A stretch of 64,000 nucleotides of DNA, from NCBI GenBank assembly GCA_028023455.1, contig JAQFVV010006221.1:11271473-11335472 (forward strand). The letters are read 5' to 3'. This stretch comes from Epiperipatus broadwayi. Lineage: Eukaryota > Onychophora > Udeonychophora > Euonychophora > Peripatidae. Of the stretch, positions 33,809 through 45,486 are shown piece by piece. The notes beneath the pieces were generated by a model. It was not told where the DNA came from, did no database searches, and saw only the letters and a program-made list of their open reading frames with translations. Both the position numbers and the translations under genes were made by a program. How positions within the stretch are numbered: the stretch's first letter is position 1; every line of letters begins with the position of its first letter.

Positions 33809-35262
33809 AAGAGTGTGAATGTTAGGGGGGTATGCTTATATAAATATATTTGTATATGTGAGTATAAAATGTGTGTATGTATTAACGGTGATGGTTACAA
33901 GCAATTATATACGGAGCTGTATAAGTTGTAATTGATTATTCGTATATATTTTATCCGTTAAAATTTTTCTTTAAGTCTGGTTAATGATATTGTTGGTAAC
34001 ACATGTTTTCTTTTTCTAATTAATCTTTTGAACATATGAAGATAGAAATAGAAATAAATCAGTTGCTGTAGGCGGTTTAGTAATAACTGGCGTCAAGAAG
34101 TCCGAAAACGGGTCAGGTGGGTATCTTTGGAAAACAATAGAAGAACGGGACAGTGGCGTAGGGATATTGGAAGAAAATTTTACAAAGTTAAAGAGTGAAA
34201 ATAAAAGAACTTATTTGTGGGCAGGAGAGCAAAAAGAAGGAAAAAAATAAAATGCGGCTTGGACTACGGAGTGTGTGGACGTATAAAATTTTTTTAAGAA
34301 GTTTATTAATATTTCTCACCCAAAATGTCGGGGTAATTCAATAGCGCTAGTTTCGTTAACCGATCCAGTGGACAGTTGTCGTGGAACCCATCTGAAGTGG
34401 ACCTACGAATTTCGCTATACAAAAGAATTCTTGTTCATCAAGTGTAATGGCGACGAAAGATCTAGGAAATGGGACCCTTTCATAAAGTGAGTGAATCATC
34501 TACTCCACCTCCGGAATAAACTATTCGATATACCATATTGGAAATCCTTGCCATCCATTATATCAACCAGACCAGTATTCGTGGAGAATTATAAATGCGG
34601 ACTTGTCTTTGACCGTGTGAACGGTCAATGGTACTTAAGGTAATTGACGTTTACATTAAATATATGTTCAATGAATGCGTCTTGGTAAAGAAACTAGTGT
34701 TACCTCAATATTAATTCCTATAATAAATCTCTTTTAAATTAAATAAAATAACAACCTTAAATAAACAGCTCTGATGTATAATTGCACTATTTTGATGCGT
34801 ATATGAATTATATATATGTGTGTATCAGGGTAAATGGGCTGTGCGCTTGAATATTGATATATTTATATGCGTGGATAAATGAGATTTTATTGGTATTAAG
34901 TAGGGTAATAAATAGAGTAAATGGTATGATAACATTCGGGTTGGGTTATTAGATTTATAATGGATAAATTATCGGACAGAATAGATAGACACATAAGACT
35001 TAGTTGGGTAGTGTTTAGCTTTGTTCTCTAGTTAGACTATAGTCCCCAAACCCTGAGATTGAGCTGGTAGGAATGCGCTACCATAAATAGAGGTATATAT
35101 ATATATCCGAACCCTTATTTACATTTTCGATGAGATAATTCTTATCCATGTGTAAGATTGGCGCGTGAGATGGAATCAGACCATGCTCACAAATATCCTC
35201 ACTCGAAGCTATGGGTAGAAGCGTACAAAATGGCGATATAAAATATATCGGGTGGTATTATA
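33691..35262 (+). repeat. 5' LTR
   Basis: Starts TGTAACAAACGGGG and ends near 'ggtggtatta', where it meets the primer-site-like sequence. The start is canonical TG but no CA end is visible, so the exact 3' border is uncertain by 1-3 bases. It contains aataaa-type signals (about 34727) and a 64-codon frame also found in the other LTR; that frame has no other support. Confidence 0.85.
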
Positions 35263-35263
35263 A

Positions 35264-35281
35264 TGGCGTCCCAACTAATGG
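35264..35281 (+). promoter_or_regulatory. putative primer binding site
   Basis: 'tggcgtcccaactaatggg' begins 1-3 bases after the 5' LTR. TGG is the usual start, pairing with a tRNA CCA end. I cannot assign the tRNA. Confidence 0.5.
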
Positions 35282-35727
35282 GGCTGCGAATGTTAGAGAA
35301 CGGGCATTTAAAAGGGCATCCCAATGTAAAAAGAGCGTACAAACGAGAGTTGGAGATTTTTTTTTTTAAAAAAAAAAAGAGAAAAAGGAAAAAAATAAAA
35401 GCGATAGTTTGTTATAAATCAGAAAGAGTTTGAATACATATTGGTAATATAGTAGATGGGCATATTTGGCGGTGTGAATATATGGATAGAAAAGTTCTCG
35501 AGTGGTCAAGGGGTAAAATAGCATTCAGGTATGTCCTGTGTATATATATAAAGTCATAGTTTATAAATCGAGGTTGAAGAATTTATCTAACATTGGGATA
35601 TTATAAAACAATATCGCTCAATATGATAATAAGGAGGGGCAAAGGTCTATTGGGTGGGTCATGCAGTGGACCACTGGAAACCGGGGTGACAAACCTGGCA
35701 CATAATTAAAATAGTAATAGAGAGAAA

Positions 35728-36756
35728 ATGAAGCCAAAAAATAAACAGAATGGGGAAAAGCAGAAGGCGACGAAAGAGAAGGAAGTAAATGTATTGGAGA
35801 GGATTTTAGAAAGATTAGAAGGTCTAGAATGGAGATTTCAGGAGATAGAATGGATACTAGGGATAGAAAGCAAGGAAAGAGTGGAGAAGTCTGACGATAA
35901 AGAAGTAAAAGGAAGTTTAGATGAAGGAGAGAAGAATATAAAACAGGGGCCAAAGTCTAGTGAGACGGAAAGACCGGAGCATATGGGTAAATGTAGGGGT
36001 GTGGTGGTACACACCCATGTGAACCATTTTTTAAAGATACGACAGTTTGAAGGCCAAATGGGGGAAGCTCCCGTGGAACATCTACAAAGCCTACGAAGAT
36101 ACTTTGGCATGAATCCCATGCCAGAGGAAGGTAAATTGGTGGTAGCGTACAGCCATCTAAGTGGGAATGCCCAAGAGTGGTGGGACTCATTGTCCCAACA
36201 GCCCACAACTTTCGAGAAGTACCAGAAGAAGATACAAGAGACTTTCTGGTCGGAAGACTGCCAGGAACTCGTGCAGTACCAAGTGATGCAAGAGAAATAT
36301 GAGTAAGGAAAGGAAGAAAATTTCTCTCAATTTTTTCATCGCCAAGTGGCGAGACTAAGGACACTGGACGCGTGTCACCTATCTGAAAGCCACATCATTC
36401 GAATTGTAAGGCACAATATGCCTATGAATGTGGAAAGAATGATGTTGGGGGTGAGGAAGGCATCCATCGGAGAAGTGGCAGAGCTGCTTAATGCTCTGGA
36501 TATGAGTATATATGACCATAACACACCGTTGGAGAGAGGGAAGGAAGTTAAAGATATGCCAAATATTAAATTTGGGATGGAAGAAGGACACACCAGCGGG
36601 AATGCCATGCATAGAAAAGGTGGTGATGATAGTCACATACTGAGATGGCAATACGAACCGGAAGCTCGACGTCCACCAGATAAGCCAAATTTCGTCCAAG
36701 AAAAGGGACCGTGGTCACCGAAACAGAAAGATGGTACCGAGGGGAACAAAGGATAA
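35728..36756 (+). pseudogene. gag: retrotransposon Gag with one in-frame stop
   Basis: One frame runs 343 codons including its terminator, broken only by TAA at 36304-36306 (codon 193). The N-terminal ~90 residues are charged, with a likely coiled coil at residues 20-50. Residues ~100-190 match the Retrotrans_gag capsid-like fold: LSGNAQEWW at 144-152, then an aromatic/F-x-x-F region ending ETFW at 171-174. Just after the stop, FSQFFHRQVARLRTLD continues the domain. No CCHC zinc knuckle and no protease follow, and the frame ends ~70 bp before the polypurine tract. The stop is one C-to-T step from a glutamine codon (CAA), so the copy may be recently dead or read through. Confidence 0.85.
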
Positions 36757-36815
36757 GGAAAAGTCGTTTAAGAAGCCGTTCAAATACACAGAAGGTATTT
36801 GAAGGCTATCGCACC

Positions 36816-36822
36816 AGGGGGG
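36816..36822 (+). promoter_or_regulatory. polypurine tract
   Basis: 'agggggg' followed by 'ta' immediately before the TG of the 3' LTR at 36825. Correct place for plus-strand priming. Confidence 0.7.
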
Positions 36823-36824
36823 TA

Positions 36825-38394
36825 TGTAACAAACGGGGTTCGAATACAAGCGTATGTAATATATTACTAATTGCGAGTGTTAATGTTGAGCGACTATATA
36901 CGAAAAGATATATATGTAAATAGACATTCGAACCCTGTTACAAAGAGTGTGAATGTTAGGGGGGTATGCTTATATAAATATATTTGTATATGTGAGTATA
37001 AAATGTGTGTATGTATTAACGGTGATGGTTACAAGCAATTATATACGGAGCTGTGTAAGTTGTAATTGATTATTCGTATATATTTTATCCGTTAAAATTT
37101 TTCTTTAAGTCTGGTTAATGATATTGTCGGTAACACGTGTTTTCTTTTGCTAATTAATCTTTTGAACATATGAAGATAGAAATAGAAATAAATCAGTTGC
37201 TGTAGGTGGTTTAGTAATAACTGGCGTCAAGAAGTCTGAAAACGGGTCAGGTGGGTATCTTTGGAAAACAATAGAAGAACGGGACAGTGACGTAGGGATA
37301 TTGGAAGAAAATTTTACAAAGTTAAAGAGTGAAAACAAAAGAACTTTTTTGTGGGCAGGAGAGCAAAAAGAAGGAAAAAAATAAAACGCGGCTTGGACTA
37401 CGGAGTGTGTGGACGTATAAAATTTTCTTAAGAAGTTTATTAATATTTCTCACCCAAAATGTCGGGGTAATTCAATAGCACTAGTTTCGTTAACCGATCC
37501 AGTGGACAGTTGTCGTGGAACCCATCTGAAGTGGACCTACGAATTTCGCTATACAAAAGAATTCTTGTTCATCAAGTGTAATGGCGATGAAAGATCTAGG
37601 AAATGGGACCCTTTCATAAAGTGAGTGAATCATCTACTCCACCTCTGGAATAAACTATTCGATATACCATATTGGAAATCTTTGCCATCCGTTATATCAA
37701 CCAGACCAGTATTCATGGAGAATTATAAATGCGGACTTGTCTTTGACCGTGTGAACGGTCGACGGTACTTAAGGTAATTGATGTTTACATTAAATATATG
37801 TTCAATGAATGCATCTTGGTAAAGAAACTAGTGTTACCTCAATATTAATTCCTATAATAAATCTCTTTTAAATTAAATAAAATAACAACCTTAAATAAAC
37901 AGCTCTGATGTATAATTGCACTATTTTGATGTGTATATGAATTATATATATGGGTGTATCAGGGTAAATGGGCTGTGCGCTTGAATATTGATATATTTAT
38001 ATGCGTGGATAAATGAGATTTTATTGGTATTAAGTATGATAATAAATAGAGTAAATGGTATGATAACATTCGGGTTGGGTTATTAGATTTATAACGGATA
38101 AATTATCGGACAGAATAGATAGACACATAAGACTTAGTTGGGTAGTGTTTAGCTTTGTTCTCTAGTTAGACTATAGTCCCCAAACCCTGAGATTGAGCTG
38201 GTAGGGATGCGCTACCATAAATAGAGGTATATATATACCTGAACCCTTATTTACGTTTTCGATGAGATAATTCTTATCCATGTGTAAGATTGGCGCGTGA
38301 GATGGAATCAGACCATGCTCACAAATATCCTCACTCGAAGCTACGGGTAGAAGCATACAAAATGGCGATATAAAATATATCAGGTGGTATTATA
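36825..38394 (+). repeat. 3' LTR
   Basis: About 98% identical by eye to the 5' LTR over its whole length. It ends in the (TA)n tract at 38389-38412, whose far side is the PLE endonuclease fragment. Differences from the 5' LTR are mainly C/T and A/G. Confidence 0.85.
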
Positions 38395-38412
38395 TATATA
38401 TATATATATATA

Positions 38413-38772
38413 ATAACCAAGCCTAAGGATTCAATCCCTCTTGAATCTCATGGTGTCTATCAAATCTCATGTAAAAATTGTAAAGCTTCTTACATAGGTA
38501 TGAGTAATCATTGCATCAGTGTTAGGAGAGATGAGCATGCTAAGGCAGTTAATCAACACTCATCATCATCAGCACTCTCACTCCATACTATAGATTCAGG
38601 TCATAAAATTGATTTTTCTAGTACCAGGATCATATCCAGATGTGATAATCTCTACCAATGCAAAATTAGAGAAGCCATTGAGATACTTAAAAGGCCGGAT
38701 TGTATCAATAAGCAAGATGATACATGCAAACTTCCTCCTATTTGGAAAGATTTTTTTAAAAACCATTCCTAA
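38413..38772 (+). pseudogene. PLE GIY-YIG endonuclease, open fragment (third lineage)
   Basis: An unbroken frame of 120 codons starts inside (TA)n and ends at TAA. It reads GVYQISCKNCKASYIGMSNH, SVRRDEH, LHTIDSGHKIDF, CKIREAIEILKRP and ends CKLPPIWKDFFKNHS. The GIY-YIG signature (GVYQI...SYIG), the R...EH helix, the H-x-I/D 'SGH.IDF' segment and the 'IREAIEI' helix are all present in order. The RT is missing, cut off at the (TA)n next to the LTR element. It is the best preserved PLE coding piece here and differs from the PLE-B type. The domain nicks DNA to prime reverse transcription in intact elements. Confidence 0.82.
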
Positions 38773-38849
38773 ATTTAACATTTTTTGCTATTGGTGGAAT
38801 TTTAACATTTTATTCAAATCAGTGTTTGTAGCGCTTCTACAACCATCTT

Positions 38850-38965
38850 TCTACCTTTTATAACTCTGTGGGTGGCTTGTGTGACCAAGTCGAAACATCA
38901 GTATATTAATATTAAAAGTTTTTAACACAGATGAACCTGCAAAATATGTATTATATATATATCAG
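38850..38965 (+). repeat. PLE 3' terminal segment with hammerhead-like structure
   Basis: About 80 bp after the endonuclease stop: 'ggcttgtgtgaccaagtc' (stem II ggcttg/caagtc-like), GAAA (38891-38894), then 'catc' (AUC triplet). Flanks 'ctttta...act' and 'agt...taaaag' can pair as stem I. The CUGAUGA strand is replaced by 'ctgtgggtgg', so the core is broken. The same segment makes the palindrome at 782-938. Confidence 0.5.
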
Positions 38966-39059
38966 GGATGAAGTGTCCACATATTGAACAGAATGAGTCC
39001 TTCCATGGAAAAATTCACTAAAACTTTCAAAAGCTTTAATCTAAATTCAATTTAAAAAA

Positions 39060-39480
39060 TTTACTTTCAATTTTTGTACCAACAGTTGAATTGTTTTTAT
39101 ATATGGAAAGAATGAACTTGACTAACATATCCCCATAGATTATAAGAAGTTCAAACAATACTAAGATCTAATTTACAGGTCTTAAAAGGATTTGGAAGAT
39201 AAAAATATATTGATAATGCATTATCTATGTTTAAACTAATCACAATCTGATTATAATGAGCAATTCAAATTCTTATTTTTTTGTGTTGAATTACTATCGA
39301 CTTTCAATTTTTTTACTAACAGTTGAATTGTTTTTATATATGGAAAGAATGAAGTTGACTAACACATTCCATAAATTATAAGAAGTTCAAACAATGCTAA
39401 GATTAATTTACAGTTAAAACTTTTAAGAATGTTAAAAGGATTTGGAAGATAAAAATATATTGATAATATATTCTCTGATT
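39060..39480. repeat. two ~180-bp direct repeats (39060-39240, 39298-39480)
   Basis: Shared blocks: 'cagttgaattgtttttatat', 'atggaaagaatgaa', 'ataagaagttcaaacaat', 'ggatttggaagataaaaata'. Similarity is about 90% by eye. Class unknown. Confidence 0.75.
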
Positions 39481-39559
39481 TACAGATAAGAGCATCAGAT
39501 TAAGTGCTATTGTGTAAAAATTGTTGTAGCAAGTGAAATAAAAACATTATATAAAAAAA

Positions 39560-40760
39560 GAAGTGTGCCAAAGTCATGCTTCATCACTGATATATATTTA
39601 AATAAAGGGAGTAAATCATCTTCCCCTAGACTGTCAATTAAAAATGCTCTGAATGTTGAACAAAGAATCAAGAACAGAATGAATTCACCTACTCTTTGAG
39701 CTCTGATGTTTAGTTTCAATAATAATTTATTATTTCTAATGTATACAGTGATGTGTAACCATACAATTGAGGTTTACATTGTTGTTCTAACTATTTTGTT
39801 ATTTCCATTTGGGTTCTGATGACTCTATGTTGTCCAATATGGTGTGAACATTAGATCTTTCACATATTTGTTATCTGATTGTTAGCCCCTGCCCCTTTTG
39901 CCTTGTTGTTAGTTTGGCATATTGTATAATGTCCAAGTGTCCTCAAATGTTTTTGATGATGCCAGGAGTTGGTCCTCTTCTGGTGTTTATAAGCATACTT
40001 TTGTCAACATTGTTGGTAATTCAGAATGAAATTAATTTATCAGCCAAATGGAAAATGGTACTTAAGAGTTATTAAACTCATAATCAAATTATACAAGGCA
40101 GGAAACAAATTCTCATTTTTAACACCTTGAATGTAATAATTAAATAATATTTAAACATAGCTCAATGTATATGTAAACAAAGAGAGTAGATGACTTTCCC
40201 TCAGGCTATGAATTAGAAACACTCTAATTGTTAAACAAAGACTCAAGAATAGAATGAATATCTATTCTCGGAGCTCTGATGTTTATAAGCATACCTTTGT
40301 CAACATTATGCTTATAAATATCAGAGCTCCAAGTAAAGTTGGTTCATTCTATTCTTGATCTTTTATTTAAAATTTAGAGTGTTTTTAATTTATATCTTGG
40401 GGGTTAGTAATTTACTCCCTTTGTTTACATATCATTGACCTATGTTTAATGTAAAAGTTTAAATCTTATTCAATTATTACTGTCAAGATATTAAAAGAGA
40501 GATTTTATCTCTGACCTTATTAAGTGTCATATTCCAACTGGCTGATAAATTAATTTCACTTTGAATTACAAAAAATGTTGACAAAGATATGGTTATAACA
40601 TCAGATATCTAAGAATATGTTGATTTATTCTATTCTTGATTTTTTCTTTAATATTTACAGTATTTTTAATTCATAACTTGGAAGGAAGGTGATTTACTCC
40701 CTTTCTTTATATATACATTGAGCTATGTTTAATTTAAAAGATATGTATAAATACATGAAA
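39560..40760. repeat. rep-E: tandem and inverted ~300-bp units
   Basis: Minus-oriented units lie at about 39560-39720 (partial) and 39985-40300. Plus-oriented units lie at about 40306-40600 and 40600-40760 (partial). Shared blocks: 'gagctctgatgtttataagc', 'tttgtcaacatt', 'ttaatttatcagcca', 'attctattcttgat', 'gatttactccctttg'. The centre of symmetry is near 40305. No open frame and no complete hammerhead core. Confidence 0.7.
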
Positions 40761-40764
40761 GCAG

Positions 40765-41050
40765 TCAACACTTAAACAATACCAATATCAATAACAACCA
40801 ACAATTTCAACCTGTTGTCAAGGCAACCTTCTTTAAACAATAAAGCTGGAAATCCACCTTTATATATGAAGTGATATATTTATACAGACACTAAAGATTG
40901 TAACTTGCCTACAAAGAGTGAAATAATTCATTCAAAGTTTAAATAAACTCCATTAAACAAGTAAGTATAACCTGTTTTGAATGCAGACTAACAAATAGTC
41001 AATTATAACATTAAACGGCAATTATAAATTTCAAACTGCACTCCAACTAT
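40765..41050 (+). repeat. rep-C dispersed repeat, full copy
   Basis: Matches 5330-5650 throughout, in the same orientation. It directly follows rep-E and precedes a LINE fragment. Confidence 0.65.
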
Positions 41051-41079
41051 GTATTGCTTACATCATAAAGCTAATAATG

Positions 41080-41560
41080 CCATATCATCATCATCAACCA
41101 TTATCAATCTACTACAGGATGAAGGTTTCTCCAATTTCAATCCACCTTTTCCTATCATTAGCTTCTCTTCTCCACATCACCCCTGCACACTTTCTTATTT
41201 CATCCATCCATCTCACATGTGGTCTCTTTCTGGGTCTTTTACAATCTCTTGGAATCCAGTTTAAAATTTCAATTGTCCATCTATTATAATCTCTTCTAGC
41301 AATATGTCCAGCCCAACTCCACTTCAGTCTTTTTATTTTTCAATGAGGTCAGTTACACCTGTTTGTTCTCTTACCCATACATTGCATTTTTGATCCCTTC
41401 TTGTTACTCCCAACATGCATCTCTCCATACTTTTTTGAGTGGTCTGAAGTCTCTGTATTGCTTTTCTATTAAGTGTCCAAGTCTCAGATCAATAAGTAAA
41501 AACTGACAAAACACATTTATAAAAACCTTCCTTTTCAAACACATAGGCATATTTCATTTT
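41080..41560 (-). pseudogene. LINE RT C-terminal fragment
   Basis: On the minus strand: YLLIDLRLGHL, IEKQYRDFRPLKK, then W-A-G-H-I-A-R-like, WTIEILNWIPRDCKRPRKRP, HVRWMDEIRKCAGVMWRREA, KRWIEIGETFIL. This is the conserved C-terminus of an RTE/CR1-like non-LTR RT, better preserved than at 17930 but still with frameshifts. The plus-strand frames at 41049 and 41077 are shadows. Confidence 0.8.
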
Positions 41561-41569
41561 AGTATCAAG

Positions 41570-42120
41570 TTATGCCATATATATATATATAGGTTTTACA
41601 TTTTAGATTTCTTTTTAAAAAATTATTTTGTTCACCAATATCAATGTAATGTAATATTTTTATTAAAATATATTGATTTATTATTTTGTTTATTTTATAT
41701 TTAATAAAATGTTCTGATTAATTAAATAATAAAACTCATATATGCACATTCTTTATATTCCATCGTTTTCTAATAACATAAAGCTCAGTTCATTTAGTTT
41801 TCAAAATCACTGCTAATTATTACTATGATATGCATTTTCGAGCATGCAGTTCATTAATTTATTTATTACACACCATTTGGTAAGAGTTTTAAAATATTTA
41901 CTTTGGGAAAGCAATCTTTTTTTTCATATATTAAAGGCAAATAACTTTTTAAAAAATTTATAATTACTGGAAAGTAAATTCATTATCAAATATATTTTCC
42001 AATAAATTCAAAATAATTTTTAAAGAAATTTGATATATAATATATATTTATTTTTAAAAATCTTCAAGGTTTTATAAAGTTTATTTAAAGAGAGAAATGT
42101 TTTTAATAATCCAATGATAA
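41570..42120. other. no recognised feature
   Basis: AT-rich DNA with a (TA)n tract at 41579-41592. Confidence 0.4.
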
Positions 42121-42127
42121 TTTAATA

Positions 42128-42315
42128 TAAACAAAGGCAAAACTCTCCATACAGTAGTGCCACACTGTGTTAACCAGAGTAATCAATGGATGCCAGAAGG
42201 CTTGTGCATAAAATCCCTATTACTCTGGTTAGCACAGGGTGGCACTACTGTATGGAGAGTTTTACCTTTGTTTACAACAATTATGTGCTAGTATGAGATG
42301 ATGATCATGTGATAA
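42128..42315. mobile_element. HHR-A foldback, compact copy without ribozyme
   Basis: A hairpin of ~75-bp arms: 'caaaactctccatacagtag', 'gccacactgtgttaaccag' mirrored by 'ctggttagcacagggtggca', 'ctactgtatggagagtttta'. The central spacer is almost absent. Family end 'tatgtgctagtatgagatga', 'tgatcatgtgat' follows. Confidence 0.72.
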
Positions 42316-42319
42316 TTTA

Positions 42320-43470
42320 ATATGTTAATGAATGTTATATTCGGCAGACAGATATAATGTGTATATATATATGTTTAAAGAGACTTCATGGAATAAACAA
42401 TTACGATATTATTAGCTTGTCATAGGGGGAGTAAACAATTAGGATGTTGTTAGCTTATTATATTCAATACATATAGAAGAATCTTCAAAGAAAGACTTCA
42501 ACTCAAAATCAACTCAAGAGATTTCAAAGCATACAGCTTTTTTAATTTAAAAATATTCTTTTCTATGCAGCTTTATCCAGTAGATGATTATATTGGTTTT
42601 CAACGTCTATTGTATTACCACTTCTTCCACCATTTAAATAATAACATTCTCTAAAGAAATTTTTGTAAGGAAAAATCCTATTCTTAGAATACTTTTCTGC
42701 TAAATAGTACCAGAAAAACAAAATTCAGGAAATGAACTTTGTGTATTTTCTTAATATAATTAGCTTATAGGGTGAGTGATATATAAAGAGTTGCTGTTGT
42801 TAAATGCAACCGTATGCATGTCATGCAGATTTAACATAAAAATAATCATTGTTGAATCAGTTAAATAATCACCACACAATATAATATATCTATTACTATT
42901 TTAATTTTAAAAAGAGATATTAAAAACTTCTTTTATGCTAAAAATGTTTGTGGTTTAATAGATTTAAACATTTCAATGTATAAAAGAAGTAAAGCAGTAA
43001 TACTGTAATTGAATGGTTTATCATGTGAAAGATCATGTGACACTGAAACAAAAATAATAACAGTTGTAATGGTAATAATAAATAACGTTCTATAAATTAA
43101 ATTATACCTTTTTCAAGTAATGAATAATTTTGGACAATATTTTATTCAAACTGTGGTTTGCATGGAAAAACACTGGGCATATTTAAGATCAATGTCATTT
43201 TGAATTGTGCACTTAACATAAAAAAAATATAATGTGTTATTCATTATAACAGTAGTTCTCAATCTTTGTAGAATTGCAGAAGTCATTTCACGTAATATTT
43301 TTCATGAGGAACACTAACATACAAAAATTCAAATTTACAAAATAATTACTTTGTGACTCATCAATAACATCAAATTGTCAAATATATATATATATTTTAT
43401 GAGAAATGTAAACATTTAAAGTACCTTATATTGGAGAGTAATAAGGAAGGAAATAAGACAAGTTATATTT
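42320..43470. other. no recognised feature
   Basis: AT-rich DNA, (TA)n at 43382-43394. The short repeated phrase 'gtaaacaattaggatg/taaacaattacgatatt' at 42393-42445 is the only local structure. Confidence 0.4.
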
Positions 43471-43474
43471 TTAT

Positions 43475-43980
43475 ATTGAACTATTTCCATCATCTAATAT
43501 GCATGCGTATTGAATGTCTTTAGAAAACTTAACTTTATTTAATTATTCCAAATACATTCAACTGTTAGTAATAGCACATATATACACAATGTTTCAAGAG
43601 ATATTATTTCCCCCTCTTCTTCAGGTGTTGCTGGTCTGACCAGTGACAGTACTAGCATGGGATTCAAGCCTAGACCCTTAGACTCTTGAGTGTTGAATTT
43701 TAATGTAATGCTCTAACCAACTGAGCCAGAGCCTTACCTTAAAATTCAATACTCAAGAATCTAAAGGTCCAGATTCTAATCCCATGCTAGCACTGTCATT
43801 GGTCATGCCAGCAACACCTGAAGAAGAGGGGAGAATAATACCTCTCAGAATGCTGTGCATATACTAATCTGTTTGATGTACTATTACTAACAGTTGAATG
43901 TATTTGGAATATTTAAATAAAGTTAAGTTTTCTAAAGACATTCAATACACATATTAGATATTGGAAATAGTCAAATATAA
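43475..43980. mobile_element. palindrome of two PLE-B 3' tails
   Basis: Left arm (43475-43732) and right arm (43733-43980) are head-to-head copies of the PLE-B tail. In each arm: tRNA-like 'ggctcagttggttagagc'-type A box, B-box region 'gattctaatccc'/'gcttgaatccc', 'actgtcattggtca', 'cacctgaagaagagggg' (CTGAAGA), 'acctctcagaatgctgtgc', and the tail 'aactgttagtaata', 'cattcaatacacatatt'. No endonuclease coding sequence is present. The tRNA-like ends meet in the centre. Confidence 0.75.
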
Positions 43981-43984
43981 AAAG

Positions 43985-45480
43985 ACAATTTACTTGTTAT
44001 AGTTACCTGAACATATTAGTTTTATTATATTATTATCATTGTATTTAAAGAATCATTGAAAATAAATTAAAAACTTTTAATAAATTAAAAAATAAATTTA
44101 ATATGAAATGTGTGCTTGACGTTTTTCACATATTTCTGAAATATGTGGGGACGAGTGAGTGGCATTCCTGCACTTCCTGCTCTATGTTTTCAAGTCTTTC
44201 ACATTTTTTTGTTTTTACATTAAAAAATCTCAAAAAAAGAGACCTAATCCACAAGAATAAGATGTAGAAAAAAACAATAAAACATTTACAGCTTTTTTGA
44301 TATAGCAGGATATTTTTACTACCTGATATCTAAATAATATACAAATCCCACAACAAAACAAAGTATGTGGGCAGTTCACTTATGTCACATACCACAGAGT
44401 TATCTATATTATTATTACAATAATTTTATTTTGTGGAACACGTGAAGTGGATTCACAAAATGCAAGTCACCTGTGCAAAACATACACTGAGAACACTGCA
44501 TTATAAGACAAAAATATCTGAGAGATTTAAACTGTCAGTGGATTTATTTACTTTATGCAATATGTAATCTTATTTTTAAAACTGAAAACATTGATAAGAA
44601 ATTTAATTTGATTCTATAGTGTTCCTACTACTACAACATCAAAAAGAAATTAACTTTTCCAATTAATGTCATCTAAGGTAATGGAAGCAAATCTAAAAAA
44701 TCCAAAGAAAGTTTACATGCTCATATAAGCATATAGTCAACATAATTTTCAAAATAAAAAAATTGCAAGTTTTTGTCCATTTAAATATATTTGACTCATT
44801 TAAGATAATAAACATCACCTGTATAATTTATCATTCTAAAAAATTAGTATGAAGCAGAACAGGTAAATGTCGTACTATTAAAACACTTTCGACCTTACCT
44901 TGAAAATTTAATTAGTGTTTAATATATAGAGAAGAATATAATAAATATTAAATTGCAGATGTATTAGCAAAATATCTTTTATTATAGACCTTTAACAATA
45001 AATACTTTAAATAATCAAATTTTAATGCTAAAAATTTGTCCATAATGTTGTCTTTTATATATAAAATTTAAAATAATCAATCTACAACAAAATTGAAATA
45101 AACAACTAAATATAAATTAAAAAATTATTTAATATATCAAAGCAGACTTTTATTCTTAGTGGAACCTTATCAAGATGTTTCTTTTTATAAAATCACATGA
45201 CAACTACTCTACTACAACTCCATCTAGTGAATATTATTTACATTATACTACCATAAATATAGGTAGTAAAACACATATATACATATAAATGAAAAACTTA
45301 TTACAATCTTTTTTTGTATATATATGGTTACAAAATTTACAAAATTAATATTTTAATTATAATTTTAAAGTTTCCAATATACTAACAATGCCCATTTCCC
45401 CCAGAAATTGTGATGGACTTTTAAGTATGTTTATACATTCTTAAATTTTTTTTTTTAATATATAAAGTTTCATAAGGTTT
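43985..45480. other. no recognised feature
   Basis: AT-rich DNA without coding frame or in-window repeat. Confidence 0.4.
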
Positions 45481-45486
45481 TCTTTC

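Larger units (their letters stand above)
33691..38394 (+). mobile_element. gag-only LTR retrotransposon (TR-GAG-like), 4.7 kb
   Basis: Two direct repeats of ~1.57 kb flank an internal region of only ~1.56 kb (35263-36824). That region holds a tRNA-primer-like site, a leader, a gag frame and a polypurine tract, and no protease, RT, RNase H or integrase. Both ends lie in (TA)n, so the target-site duplication cannot be delimited. By eye the LTRs differ at about 35 positions (~2%), mostly transitions, so insertion is recent on the scale of this window. The element must borrow enzymes from an autonomous relative. Gag-only LTR elements have been described in plants. The 3' LTR abuts a PLE fragment. 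Confidence 0.85.

Noticed and set aside
33737-33931. 64-codon frame, repeated at 36871-37065
   Set aside because: Conserved only because the two LTRs are ~98% identical; low-complexity composition and no motif.
35618-36699. Several minus-strand frames of 77-135 codons
   Set aside because: Shadows of the gag frame on the other strand.
41049-41289. Two overlapping plus-strand frames of ~70 codons
   Set aside because: Shadows of the LINE RT fragment on the minus strand.
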